This document shows positions 1 through 6,935 of a stretch of 14,333 nt of DNA, one piece after another. The stretch is from assembly GCA_023251415.1 (NCBI GenBank), contig JAHEYX010000038.1, positions 1 through 14,333 on the forward strand, in the 5' to 3' direction. Positions within the stretch are counted from its first letter, which is position 1. Every line of letters starts with the position of its first letter. A program made the translations under genes and the position numbers. This DNA is from Chitinophagales bacterium (lineage in GTDB: Bacteria > Bacteroidota > Bacteroidia > Chitinophagales > CAIODY01). A model generated the notes under the pieces. That model was not told where the DNA came from. It saw nothing but the letters and a program-made list of their open reading frames with translations, and did no database searches.

Positions 1-1
1 A

Positions 2-241
2 GTACGGGTAATAATTGCCGGATTAGACATGGACTTTTTAGGAAAACCCTTTGGGGTTATGCCCGCTTTACTGGCTAAGGCAGAATACATAACAAAAGTG
101 CACGCCATTTGTGTCAATTGCGGAAGTATTGCTAATTTCAGTCACCGAAAAGTGCAACAAACCGAAACCATTTTATTGGGAGCAAAAAACAATTACGAAC
201 CATTATGTCGGCATTGTTTTAAAGCCTATCAAACGAATTAA
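2..241 (+). CDS. tdk: Thymidine kinase, C-terminal part (5' end outside window)
   Basis: This is the last 79 codons of a type II thymidine kinase, which phosphorylates thymidine to dTMP in the cytoplasmic salvage pathway. The frame is open from the window edge, so the ATG at 29 is an internal methionine and not the start. The visible part has the family segment AGLDMDFLGKPFG, then PALLAKAEYITKVHAICVNCG. The latter contains the first Cys pair (CVNC) of the structural zinc site, and the second pair (CRHC) lies ten residues before the stop. Family members are usually about 190-200 residues, so roughly 60% is missing. No terminator hairpin is visible after the stop. Confidence 0.93.
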   Translation, partial: VRVIIAGLDMDFLGKPFGVMPALLAKAEYITKVHAICVNCGSIANFSHRKVQQTETILLGAKNNYEPLCRHCFKAYQTN

Positions 242-304
242 TAGGGGCATGCAACCACTTGGCAATTATTATCGTCTTTTAACTAAATAGTGCAAATAAA
301 AAAC

Positions 305-334
305 TTGCAAACTATTGAATAGTTACTATTTTTA
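305..334 (+). promoter_or_regulatory. Candidate Bacteroidota promoter of the T9SS cargo gene
   Basis: TTG at 305-307, a 19-bp spacer and TATTTTTA at 327-334 match the Bacteroidota -33/-7 layout (TTG, TAnnTTTG) with one mismatch at the last base of the -7 box. It would give a leader of about 35 nt that is A-rich and lacks a Shine-Dalgarno sequence. A second possible -7 box, TACATTTC at 333-340, overlaps it. Confidence 0.45.
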
Positions 335-374
335 CATTTCAAACAATAAACAAAACAATTAACAAACAAATACA

Positions 375-2210
375 ATGAAAAAAACACTACTAAGCTTATG
401 TATTGCTGTAGGTGCTTGGATGAATGTACAGGCGCAAGCAGTTATTTATTCTGCCGATTTTACAGGTGGAGTACAAGGTTGGGCCACACCGGGTGGAACT
501 TCTAACGGTGCAGCCAGCGCTAATGCAATTTGGAAATGGGATTTAAACGGAAGTAATGGTTTTTATGCTTCTCCTAACAATCCGATTACCTCGGCTACTG
601 CTGCTACAGGTTTCATGATTTTAGATTCTGACTCTTTGGATAATGGAAACATGCCTGATCCTTCGAATGCAAACTCTGCATGGTTCGGTCATGGTCCTGC
701 ACCTTCACCACAACAAGCTTCATTAGAATCTCCGGTTATTAACTGTAGTGGTCAAGCTTCTGTACGTATTAAATTTTCTCAGTTTTTCCGTAATTTCCAA
801 GCTGATTGTTATGTGATTGTTAGTAACGATGGTGGTTTATCATGGACCTCTTTTCCGGTTAACACCTCAATTGCTGCAAATGCTGCAACCGGAACAAATG
901 ACTTAGTTGATATCAACATTTCATCTGTAGCTGCTAACCAATCTAATGTAAAAGTTGGTTTCTATTGGGATGGTGATTACTACTACTGGATGGTAGATGA
1001 TGTAACCGTTTATGCTTCTCCTGCGACAGATGATATTCGTATCGTTGATGTGTATGATATGGAGTATGATCAAATCCCTGTTTCTCAAGCGGATACTATT
1101 AACTTCACAGGTGAATATTTCAATGAAGGTGGTAATATTTGTAACAATTTGGTTATGAATGTTAGCATTACTGGTGCCGGTAGTTTTTCAGGAAATACAA
1201 ATCCTGCTTTAGGTACTGTTTATTCCGGTGTTGATACTTTCTCTTATGTTGGTGGAAACTTCTATGGTGATTATTTACCATCTGCAAAAGGTAACTACAA
1301 TGCCGTTTATACCATTTCTTCCGCTGCTGGTAGCGATGTAACTCCTGGCGATAATGTTAAAAACCGCTCATGGCAATTATCAGACTCTACTTATGCACAA
1401 GACGTAAATACGCCAAATGGCAATGGATATCCTTTATATCGTACTTCTGACAGCAAAAAATTCATCATTGGTGATTTTTATAACTTACCTAACGCAGATA
1501 CTGTTTCTTCAATTTCTGCTGCATTTATCGGTGGTTCTAATTTAACTGCAGCCGGTGGTGTTGTACAAGCTAATATTTACACGTATGATGCAAATGCTTC
1601 TGCTTGGGTATTGTACTTAACCTCTTATCAAGTTACTTTAACCGGTGCTATGATTTCTAGTTCTACTTCATTAAGATGGGTTAAATTCAACTTCCCAATG
1701 GGATCAGCTGCTGCTGTTAATGGTTTAATTTTACCAGCAGGTTCTTACATTGTTGCTTTAGAAGCTTTGTCAACTACAAGCAATGTTTATGTTATGACTA
1801 ATTCAGGTAGTTCTTTATCTCGTTCTTTTGTTTATGATGATGTTACTTATGCTCCACCTGCAGGTAATAACGTAGCTTACATCGCTTACGGTACTACTTC
1901 ATGTGTACGTATGAACTTTGGTCATAACTTCCCTAAATTCGGAGGTATTGAAAATATCAACAACTTAAATTTAGGTACTGTTTATCCTAATCCTTCTACA
2001 GTAGGTTCTACTATTACTATACCTTCTGCTACTAATGGCGTTGCAACTTTAAAAGTTTACAATGCAATTGGTGATGTAGTTGCTGCTAAAGAAGTTAATT
2101 TAAGCAAAAATATCACAATTGAAACTACAGCTTTCAATCCTGGTTTATATGTTTATACCATCGAACAAAATGGTAAAAAATCTACTGGTAAATTCACTTT
2201 AATGAAGTAA
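375..2210 (+). CDS. Secreted T9SS cargo protein with N-terminal MAM/choice-of-anchor-J-like domain
   Basis: A 611-residue exported protein of unknown specific function. Residues 1-22 form a Sec signal peptide (KK, hydrophobic core, VQAQA cleavage site). Residues about 25-215 resemble the MAM-like/choice-of-anchor-J domains of Bacteroidota surface proteins: ADFTGGVQGW, then SPVINCSG, SNDGGLSW and a closing DYYYWMVDDV. The middle (220-520) is beta-rich with no domain I can name. Residues about 533-611 are a type A T9SS sorting domain (VYPNPS, LKVYNAIG, PGLYVYTIEQNGKKSTGKF), which is normally removed as the protein crosses the outer membrane and is attached to or released from the cell surface. 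Codons favour GCT, GGT, TCT and ACT more than in neighbouring genes, which may indicate high expression. It stands alone, with its own promoter candidate and a strong terminator. No catalytic motif is visible; an adhesin or structural role is a guess. Confidence 0.88.
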   Translation: MKKTLLSLCIAVGAWMNVQAQAVIYSADFTGGVQGWATPGGTSNGAASANAIWKWDLNGSNGFYASPNNPITSATAATGFMILDSDSLDNGNMPDPSNANSAWFGHGPAPSPQQASLESPVINCSGQASVRIKFSQFFRNFQADCYVIVSNDGGLSWTSFPVNTSIAANAATGTNDLVDINISSVAANQSNVKVGFYWDGDYYYWMVDDVTVYASPATDDIRIVDVYDMEYDQIPVSQADTINFTGEYFNEGGNICNNLVMNVSITGAGSFSGNTNPALGTVYSGVDTFSYVGGNFYGDYLPSAKGNYNAVYTISSAAGSDVTPGDNVKNRSWQLSDSTYAQDVNTPNGNGYPLYRTSDSKKFIIGDFYNLPNADTVSSISAAFIGGSNLTAAGGVVQANIYTYDANASAWVLYLTSYQVTLTGAMISSSTSLRWVKFNFPMGSAAAVNGLILPAGSYIVALEALSTTSNVYVMTNSGSSLSRSFVYDDVTYAPPAGNNVAYIAYGTTSCVRMNFGHNFPKFGGIENINNLNLGTVYPNPSTVGSTITIPSATNGVATLKVYNAIGDVVAAKEVNLSKNITIETTAFNPGLYVYTIEQNGKKSTGKFTLMK

Positions 2211-2228
2211 TTTACTGAATACTGAATT

Positions 2229-2270
2229 AGGGCGGAAGTACTTTTTTTTGTACTTCCGCCCTTTTTTTTT
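2229..2270 (+). terminator. Rho-independent terminator of the T9SS cargo gene
   Basis: A perfect 13-bp stem (AGGGCGGAAGTAC at 2229-2241 with its complement at 2250-2262) encloses an eight-T loop. The T-run continues to 2270. It begins 18 nt after the stop codon. The T-tract runs into the next promoter. Confidence 0.95.
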
Positions 2271-2298
2271 GTAAAAGTGGAATTTAATTTTACTTTTG
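2268..2298 (+). promoter_or_regulatory. Promoter of tRNA-Met, overlapping the upstream terminator tail
   Basis: TTTG at 2268-2271, a 19-bp spacer and TACTTTTG at 2291-2298 form a complete match to the Bacteroidota -33/-7 consensus (TTTG, TAnnTTTG). The -33 box is made from the last Ts of the terminator plus the following G. Transcription would begin near 2305, leaving a short 5' leader to be trimmed by RNase P. Confidence 0.7.
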
Positions 2299-2326
2299 CA
2301 CTCCGTTTTTGAGTAAAAAACAAATT

Positions 2327-2400
2327 GGTGGGGTAGCTCAGTTGGTTAGAGCATCGGATTCATAACCCGAAGGTCGGCAGTTCAAATCTGCTCCCCACTA
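2327..2400 (+). tRNA. tRNA-Met (CAT)
   Basis: A full cloverleaf is readable. The 7-bp acceptor stem is GGTGGGG with CCCCACT, including a G-U first pair. The D arm is GCTC/GAGC, the anticodon loop TTCATAA, and the T arm GGCAG-TTCAAAT-CTGCT. The discriminator is A at 2400, and CCA is not encoded. The innermost anticodon-stem pair is an A-C mismatch. The first pair is G-U, not the 1x72 mismatch of initiators, and the stem lacks three consecutive G-C pairs, so it is not the initiator. It is probably elongator Met, but CAT also occurs in tRNA-Ile2, which sequence alone does not exclude here. Confidence 0.93.
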
Positions 2401-2658
2401 CATTCTTTCAAACTAATTTATTAATAATCGCATTTGCATTAGGTTTCCTTAAAATTAGTTTTCTATTTAATTTCCTTTTTCAATATAGCCTATTCCAATT
2501 CAGTAATGCGCTAGCAAGCATTAAGCTATTTCATTTTTGCACAATCGATACTTTTGGCAATAGCCGATGCATCCGGAGCAATACATTTAATTAATCTACT
2601 GTTGTGTTTAATTTAGCTTATGGTGTGAATGAAACAATTTCATAGGCTACGACTTTAA

Positions 2659-2841
2659 ATTTTGAAAACTTGTAGTAAAGAGGTCTTTTATGCTTTAACA
2701 AAGCAAGGTAATCAGCATATAAATAAAGCAGCAGCTTAATAAGTTTGCGAAGTAGACGAGCTGAAAACGGCTGTGGAAGCGGTATGTAATGCAATAAACC
2801 CTAAACTACCACAAACAAAAAAGCGACTACCGTTGTGGTAA
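2659..2841 (+). pseudogene. Possible relic of a small coding sequence, with in-frame stops
   Basis: In one frame, about 26 codons ending LTKQGNQHINKAAA run into two consecutive TAA codons (2737-2742). They are followed by about 32 codons including VDELKTAVEAVCNAINPKL up to a TAA at 2839-2841. Both halves look protein-like (helical, amphipathic, low stop density compared with the surrounding spacer), as expected of a decayed gene. There is no start codon in a suitable place. I do not recognise the parent family, and a random open stretch is a real alternative. Confidence 0.25.
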
Positions 2842-2850
2842 TCGCTTTTG
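2817..2850 (-). terminator. Terminator downstream of tRNA-Gln
   Basis: On the minus strand, the stem AAAAGCGA (2842-2849 paired with 2819-2826), one mismatch and TACC/GGTA enclose a five-base loop and end in a run of Ts (complement of 2817-2822). It lies 4 nt beyond the tRNA 3' end, so it should end the tRNA-Gln transcript. Confidence 0.75.
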
Positions 2851-2853
2851 TTG

Positions 2854-2926
2854 TTGTCCGACTAGGTTTCGAACCTAGACTCTTCTGAACCAAAATCAGA
2901 CGTGTTGCCAGTTACACCATCGGACA
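2854..2926 (-). tRNA. tRNA-Gln (TTG)
   Basis: The reverse strand folds as acceptor TGTCCGA/TCGGACA, D arm GTGT...ACAC, and anticodon arm TCTGA-TTTTGGT-TCAGA with TTG at positions 34-36. The T arm is CTAGG-TTCGAAA-CCTAG, and the discriminator is A. All stems pair perfectly apart from the usual D-arm allowances. It is 73 nt long and CCA is not encoded. The U1-A72 first pair is typical of tRNA-Gln. It converges with tRNA-Met and has its own terminator. Confidence 0.95.
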
Positions 2927-2939
2927 TTTTTTAGCGGCA

Positions 2940-2947
2940 CAAAAGTA
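2940..2947 (-). promoter_or_regulatory. -7 element of the tRNA-Gln promoter
   Basis: The minus strand reads TACTTTTG, an exact TAnnTTTG match identical to the -7 box of tRNA-Met, 13 bp upstream of the tRNA 5' end. No TTG is found at the usual spacing for a -33 box. Confidence 0.55.
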
Positions 2948-2993
2948 GAAATTTTTTTATTTAGTTTTCTAATTTATCAATAATTATTTTTTC

Positions 2994-3001
2994 TATTTTT
3001 G
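2994..3001 (+). promoter_or_regulatory. -7 element upstream of the DUF2723 gene
   Basis: TATTTTTG is an exact TAnnTTTG match, predicting a leader of about 85-90 nt before the ATG at 3096. No -33 TTG stands at the expected distance; the upstream sequence is AT-rich. Confidence 0.45.
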
Positions 3002-3095
3002 ACAGCCCACAAAAGTATGAACCGAACTTGAAATAAAGTGTAATAAATAACAATAAACTTCTTTTCTTTACCTCTTAACTATTAACTCGAAATAA

Positions 3096-6000
3096 ATGAA
3101 TTATCAAAAGATCAACACATGGGTAGGCTTGCTAATTGGAATAGTAGCTACTACCATTTATGCAATGACCATGGAAGCTTCAGTTAGTTTCTGGGACTGT
3201 GGTGAATTTATCCCCGGTTCATTGAAAATGCAAGTTGTTCACCCTCCTGGAGCTCCTTTGTTTTTATTCATTGCTCATTTCTTCGCCTTATTTGCTTCTT
3301 CACCTGAGAAAATAGCTATTTGTGTTAACTTTTCTTCGGCCTTAGCAACCGGACTAGCAATCATGTTCTTGTTCTGGACCATTACAGCTCTAGCACGTAA
3401 AATAGTTTTAGAAAAAGGTCAAGAACCTAATACAGCACAATTGATTAGTATTTTGGGTAGTGGTATTGTGGGTGCCATGGCTGCTTGCTTTGCTGATGGA
3501 ATCTGGTTTTCTGCTGTTGAAGGGGAGGTTTATGCGATGTCATTGTTCTTTACTTCAATTGTATTCTGGGCAATTTTGAAATGGGAAAATCATGCAGATG
3601 AAAAATATGCTGATCGTTGGATTGTCTTGATTGCGTTCTTAATGGGACTTTCTACCGGTGTACACTTATTAAACTTATTGACCATTCCTGCTATAGCTAT
3701 GGTTTATTATTTCAAACGCTATGAAGTAAATACACGTGGTATTATTATCTCATTCCTGATTGGTTGTGGATTATTAGGTTTCGTTCAGTTTGGAGTTATT
3801 CAGCAATTACCGCAATTGTCAGCATCATTTGACCGCATGTTTGTGAACGGATTTTCGATGCCTAAAAACTCCGGCGTTGTTTTCTTCTTCTTCTTAGTAG
3901 CTGCAATATTAATCGGGGGAATTTGGTATACGAAACTTAAGCAACACACCATTTTCAATACCTTTATTTTGTCTATTGCATTTATAGTAATTGGTTATTC
4001 ATCTGTACTTATGGTTCCGATTCGCTCCCTTGCTGATCCTCCAATTGACATGAATAATCCGGAAGATGCCTTCAGCTTATTATCTTATTTAAATCGTGAA
4101 CAATATGGTGACCGTCCACTTTTCAAAGGACCAATTTATACGGCACAACCAATTGCGGTTGAAGACGGCGAAACCAGATACTATTGGAATGAATCAACTA
4201 AAAAATACGAAGAAAACGGTCATAAACCAATCTATAAATATGATGACGCTGATCAAATGCTCTTCCCTCGTATTTATGATTCTCAAGACCCCCAACACGT
4301 GCGTTTCTACCAAAATTGGTTAGGACTAAGTGGCGATGAAAAACCAACTTTTGGCGATAACTTAAAGTTCTTCTTTGGCTACCAAGTTAAATTCATGTAT
4401 TTCCGCTATTTTATGTGGAATTTCTCCGGTCGTCAAAATGATATTCAAGGTCATGGCAATGATCGCGATGGTAACTGGATAACCGGAATTGACGCCATCG
4501 ATAATAAAATGCTAAAAATTGATGCGAGCCAATTAAGTGGCGCTTATGAAAATAATAAAGGCACGAATAAGTATTTCATGCTACCATTTATTTTAGGTTT
4601 AATCGGATTGTATTATCATTATAAGAAAAACAGACGTGATGCTTTTGTTGTTGGTTTGCTGTTCTTCATGACCGGTTTAGCTATATTACTTTATTTGAAC
4701 CAGACCCCTTTGCAACCAAGAGAACGTGATTATTCTTATGCCGGTTCCTTCTATGCCTTTGCCATTTGGATCGGTTTAGCCGTATTAGCCTTGGCTGATT
4801 GGATTGGTAAACGTATGAAAGCAAGTGTCGCAGCTCCAGTTATTGCTTTAGTGCTGTGCTTTGCAGGAGCACCCTATATCATGGGTCAACAAAATTGGGA
4901 CGATCACGACAGAAGTACACGTTATACTGCGCACGACTTTGCACGTAACTATCTTGAATCATGCGCTCCTAATGCTATCTTATTTACACAAGGAGATAAT
5001 GATACTTACCCATTGTGGTATGCACAAGAAGCAGAAGGCATCCGTAAAGATATTCGCATTATCAACCTAAGTTTATTAGGCGTTGATTGGTATGTTGATC
5101 AATTAGCACATAAAAACAATGATGCTGATCCGGTACCTATTATTGCTTCGCCTGAAACGTATCGCGGTCAAAATAGAGACTACTTGCGTTTCTATGATGC
5201 TAAGAAATTCAACCAAAATGCGTTTTACAATTTAGCGGATGTATTGAAATTTGTGTACTCCAATGATCAAAATGAAGCACAGTTGCAAATGAGTAATGGG
5301 GAGTTCATGAACTATATGCCGGTTAAAAACATTCAGATTCCGGTAAGCAAAGAAAATTGCTTGGCACAAGGAATAACGAATCCTTTTGATACGACCGCTT
5401 TCCCATCTGTATTGCAATGGAAATTGAATAAAAATACCTTCTTGAAAAATGATTTGATAACCTTGGACATCATTGCAGCAAATATGTGGAAACGCCCTAT
5501 TTATTTCGCCGTTTCTGTTAGCCCTGATGCCTTGTTAGGTTTAGATGATTACATGCAATTAGAAGGCTTGACAAATCGTTTAACACCATTCAAGAACAAT
5601 CAACAAACCATGTATCCTATAACCGGTCGTGTTAATACCGATTTGATGTACAATAATATCATGAATAAGTACACTTTTGGTGGAATCCAGAATAATAATG
5701 TGTATTTGGATGAAAATATTATGCGTATGGCGGTTAATTTACAAAGCAATATGGGTCGATTGGCTGAACAATTAATTGCAGAAGGTAAAAAAGATAAAGC
5801 TGTCGAGGTTTTAGATAAATGCTTGAAGAATATGCCTAAGACAGAATTACCATATTCTGTTTATATGATTCCGTTTGTAGAAAGCTATTACAGAGCCGGA
5901 AAAGTAGAGAAAGCGCATGAAATTGCCAATGAATTGCGTAAAGGTGCCGATAAGGAATTGGCCTATTACTATTCATTGCCTAATGAATTAGCTCGTCAAT

Positions 6001-6143
6001 ACGACCGCGATATGCAAGAAAACCTGTATTTGTATCAAATGTTACAAAAATTTAGTGCTGAAAGTCAAGATACTACGTATTTGAAGGATGTTTCTAAGAA
6101 ATTTGAAATCCTTCAAAAATCGTATTCACTTAAAGTTCAATAA
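3096..6143 (+). CDS. DUF2723 / GT117-family membrane glycosyltransferase-like protein (TMEM260-like)
   Basis: A 1015-residue polytopic inner-membrane protein. Residues 1-70 carry the DUF2723 signature: a membrane segment, SFWDCGEFIPG (31-41, with the acidic pair D34/E37) and VVHPPGAPL. VEGEVYA follows at 141-147. About a dozen membrane segments lie within 1-310 and 495-595, with a large extracytoplasmic-looking loop between (about 311-494). The soluble part has GDNDTYPLWYAQE (633-645), and a TPR-like helical tail lies near 885-975. The layout is that of GT-C enzymes, which use polyprenyl-linked sugars. The human relative TMEM260 O-mannosylates IPT domains, but the bacterial substrate is not established. 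A TAA directly upstream in frame fixes the start. Length is normal for Bacteroidota members. It appears monocistronic, with its own -7 box and a separate one before the next gene. Confidence 0.88.
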   Translation: MNYQKINTWVGLLIGIVATTIYAMTMEASVSFWDCGEFIPGSLKMQVVHPPGAPLFLFIAHFFALFASSPEKIAICVNFSSALATGLAIMFLFWTITALARKIVLEKGQEPNTAQLISILGSGIVGAMAACFADGIWFSAVEGEVYAMSLFFTSIVFWAILKWENHADEKYADRWIVLIAFLMGLSTGVHLLNLLTIPAIAMVYYFKRYEVNTRGIIISFLIGCGLLGFVQFGVIQQLPQLSASFDRMFVNGFSMPKNSGVVFFFFLVAAILIGGIWYTKLKQHTIFNTFILSIAFIVIGYSSVLMVPIRSLADPPIDMNNPEDAFSLLSYLNREQYGDRPLFKGPIYTAQPIAVEDGETRYYWNESTKKYEENGHKPIYKYDDADQMLFPRIYDSQDPQHVRFYQNWLGLSGDEKPTFGDNLKFFFGYQVKFMYFRYFMWNFSGRQNDIQGHGNDRDGNWITGIDAIDNKMLKIDASQLSGAYENNKGTNKYFMLPFILGLIGLYYHYKKNRRDAFVVGLLFFMTGLAILLYLNQTPLQPRERDYSYAGSFYAFAIWIGLAVLALADWIGKRMKASVAAPVIALVLCFAGAPYIMGQQNWDDHDRSTRYTAHDFARNYLESCAPNAILFTQGDNDTYPLWYAQEAEGIRKDIRIINLSLLGVDWYVDQLAHKNNDADPVPIIASPETYRGQNRDYLRFYDAKKFNQNAFYNLADVLKFVYSNDQNEAQLQMSNGEFMNYMPVKNIQIPVSKENCLAQGITNPFDTTAFPSVLQWKLNKNTFLKNDLITLDIIAANMWKRPIYFAVSVSPDALLGLDDYMQLEGLTNRLTPFKNNQQTMYPITGRVNTDLMYNNIMNKYTFGGIQNNNVYLDENIMRMAVNLQSNMGRLAEQLIAEGKKDKAVEVLDKCLKNMPKTELPYSVYMIPFVESYYRAGKVEKAHEIANELRKGADKELAYYYSLPNELARQYDRDMQENLYLYQMLQKFSAESQDTTYLKDVSKKFEILQKSYSLKVQ

Positions 6144-6189
6144 TTAAACGTAAACTTGACTGAGTACAAGGATTTTTGAAATTTTCTTT

Positions 6190-6197
6190 TATCTTTG
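6190..6197 (+). promoter_or_regulatory. -7 element of the EGF-like lipoprotein gene
   Basis: TATCTTTG is an exact TAnnTTTG match 29 bp before the start codon. The nearest TTTG (6175-6178) is only 11 bp upstream, shorter than the usual spacing of about 19 bp, so the -33 part is unclear. Confidence 0.5.
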
Positions 6198-6226
6198 CAG
6201 CATTATAAAAAACAATACTTTATCCC

Positions 6227-6793
6227 ATGAAAAACTTTAAATTTTTAACATTTGCCTTTATTTCGATTGTCGCTGTTTCGACAATTTTTTACATGAACTC
6301 TTGTAATCCTGATCCTTGTAAAGATGTAGTATGCCAAAACGGTGGTACTTGCGTTGACGGGACTTGCGGTTGCTTAACCGGTTACGAAGGAACTAATTGC
6401 GAAACTGAAATGCGTACTAAATTCTTATTAAGCGCATCTTCATTTACCGAATCAGGAACTACCGATTCTAGCTATAATCATGTTGTTCATAATTACAGCA
6501 ATACGTATAACATGACCATTACTAAAGGTTCTGATGTAAACACTATTTTAATTGAAAATTTAGGTAACTACGGTTGCTCTAGCGGTTCTTATACTGTAAC
6601 CGGAACTATGACTGCAAGTACTGCATTTACAATTGCTAGTCAAGCCGTTTGTGGAACTACTTTCTCTGGAAGCGGTACTATCAATTCTAATGGTAAAATC
6701 AGCATTACCTATACTGCAACTTATCCTGATGGAACAGTTGGTCACCCTGCAGGTAGCACAGTAACAGATAACTATACTGCTACTCAAAACTAA
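6227..6793 (+). CDS. Small lipoprotein with one EGF-like domain
   Basis: A 188-residue exported protein. Residues 1-25 are a lipoprotein signal with MNSC as lipobox (lipidated Cys26). The EGF-like domain follows at once, with six cysteines at 31, 36, 42, 47, 49 and 58. The spacing C-x4-C-x5-C-x4-C-x-C-x8-C and the CQNGGTC and GYEGTNC motifs are classical, predicting three disulphides. Residues 65-188 are Ser/Thr/Gly-rich and beta-prone (GSYTVTGTMTAS, FSGSGTINSNGKISITY) with two further cysteines. I cannot name that domain. It has its own -7 box and a terminator 23 nt after the stop, so it is a single-gene unit. The envelope location is well supported; the function is unknown, with adhesion or binding being the usual role of EGF modules. 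Confidence 0.85.
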   Translation: MKNFKFLTFAFISIVAVSTIFYMNSCNPDPCKDVVCQNGGTCVDGTCGCLTGYEGTNCETEMRTKFLLSASSFTESGTTDSSYNHVVHNYSNTYNMTITKGSDVNTILIENLGNYGCSSGSYTVTGTMTASTAFTIASQAVCGTTFSGSGTINSNGKISITYTATYPDGTVGHPAGSTVTDNYTATQN

Positions 6794-6816
6794 TTGCTTA
6801 TCCAACTTCAATAACT

Positions 6817-6851
6817 AAAAAGGGCCTGGCTTTATAGTCAGGCCCTTTTTT
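6817..6851. terminator. Probably bidirectional terminator between convergent genes
   Basis: A perfect 12-bp stem (AAAAAGGGCCTG at 6817-6828 with its complement at 6839-6850) encloses a 10-base loop. A T-run lies on the right, and an A-run on the left gives Ts on the minus strand. It can serve the EGF-like lipoprotein gene and, 85 bp past its stop, the minus-strand DUF5723 gene. Confidence 0.9.
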
Positions 6852-6935
6852 AGTTTAAAACAAATATGCGAATTATTAAATTATTATGATGGCATAGCAA
6901 CTTTTAAAAGAAGCTAATACATTAAGCTCGTTTAC

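Larger units (their letters stand above)
2401..2853. other. Gene-free spacer between two convergent tRNA genes
   Basis: About 450 bp with no intact reading frame of useful length on either strand. The only structure I can support is the possible decayed reading frame at 2659-2841 and the tRNA-Gln terminator at its right end. I found no copy of either tRNA 3' end inside it, so nothing indicates an att site. Confidence 0.6.

Noticed and set aside
29..31. ATG at 29 as a true start of a small protein
   Set aside because: The frame is open to the window edge, and the upstream codons continue the thymidine kinase motif AGLDMDF.
2327..2400. Initiator tRNA-fMet
   Set aside because: It has a paired G-U first position and no run of three G-C pairs in the anticodon stem, so the initiator hallmarks are missing.
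2327..2926. A tRNA-associated integrated element or attachment site between the two tRNA genes
   Set aside because: No repeat of either tRNA 3' end is found in the spacer, and there is no integrase or other mobility gene.
3086..3095. An extended 5' start for the DUF2723 gene
   Set aside because: An in-frame TAA at 3093-3095 directly precedes the ATG.
6560..6811. An 83-codon open frame on the minus strand, plus similar short frames inside other genes (e.g. 4096-4323, 5232-5417, 9821-10018, 13562-13762)
   Set aside because: They lie fully inside well-supported genes, have no recognisable domain or leader, and their composition is what the antisense or shifted frame of the real gene gives.
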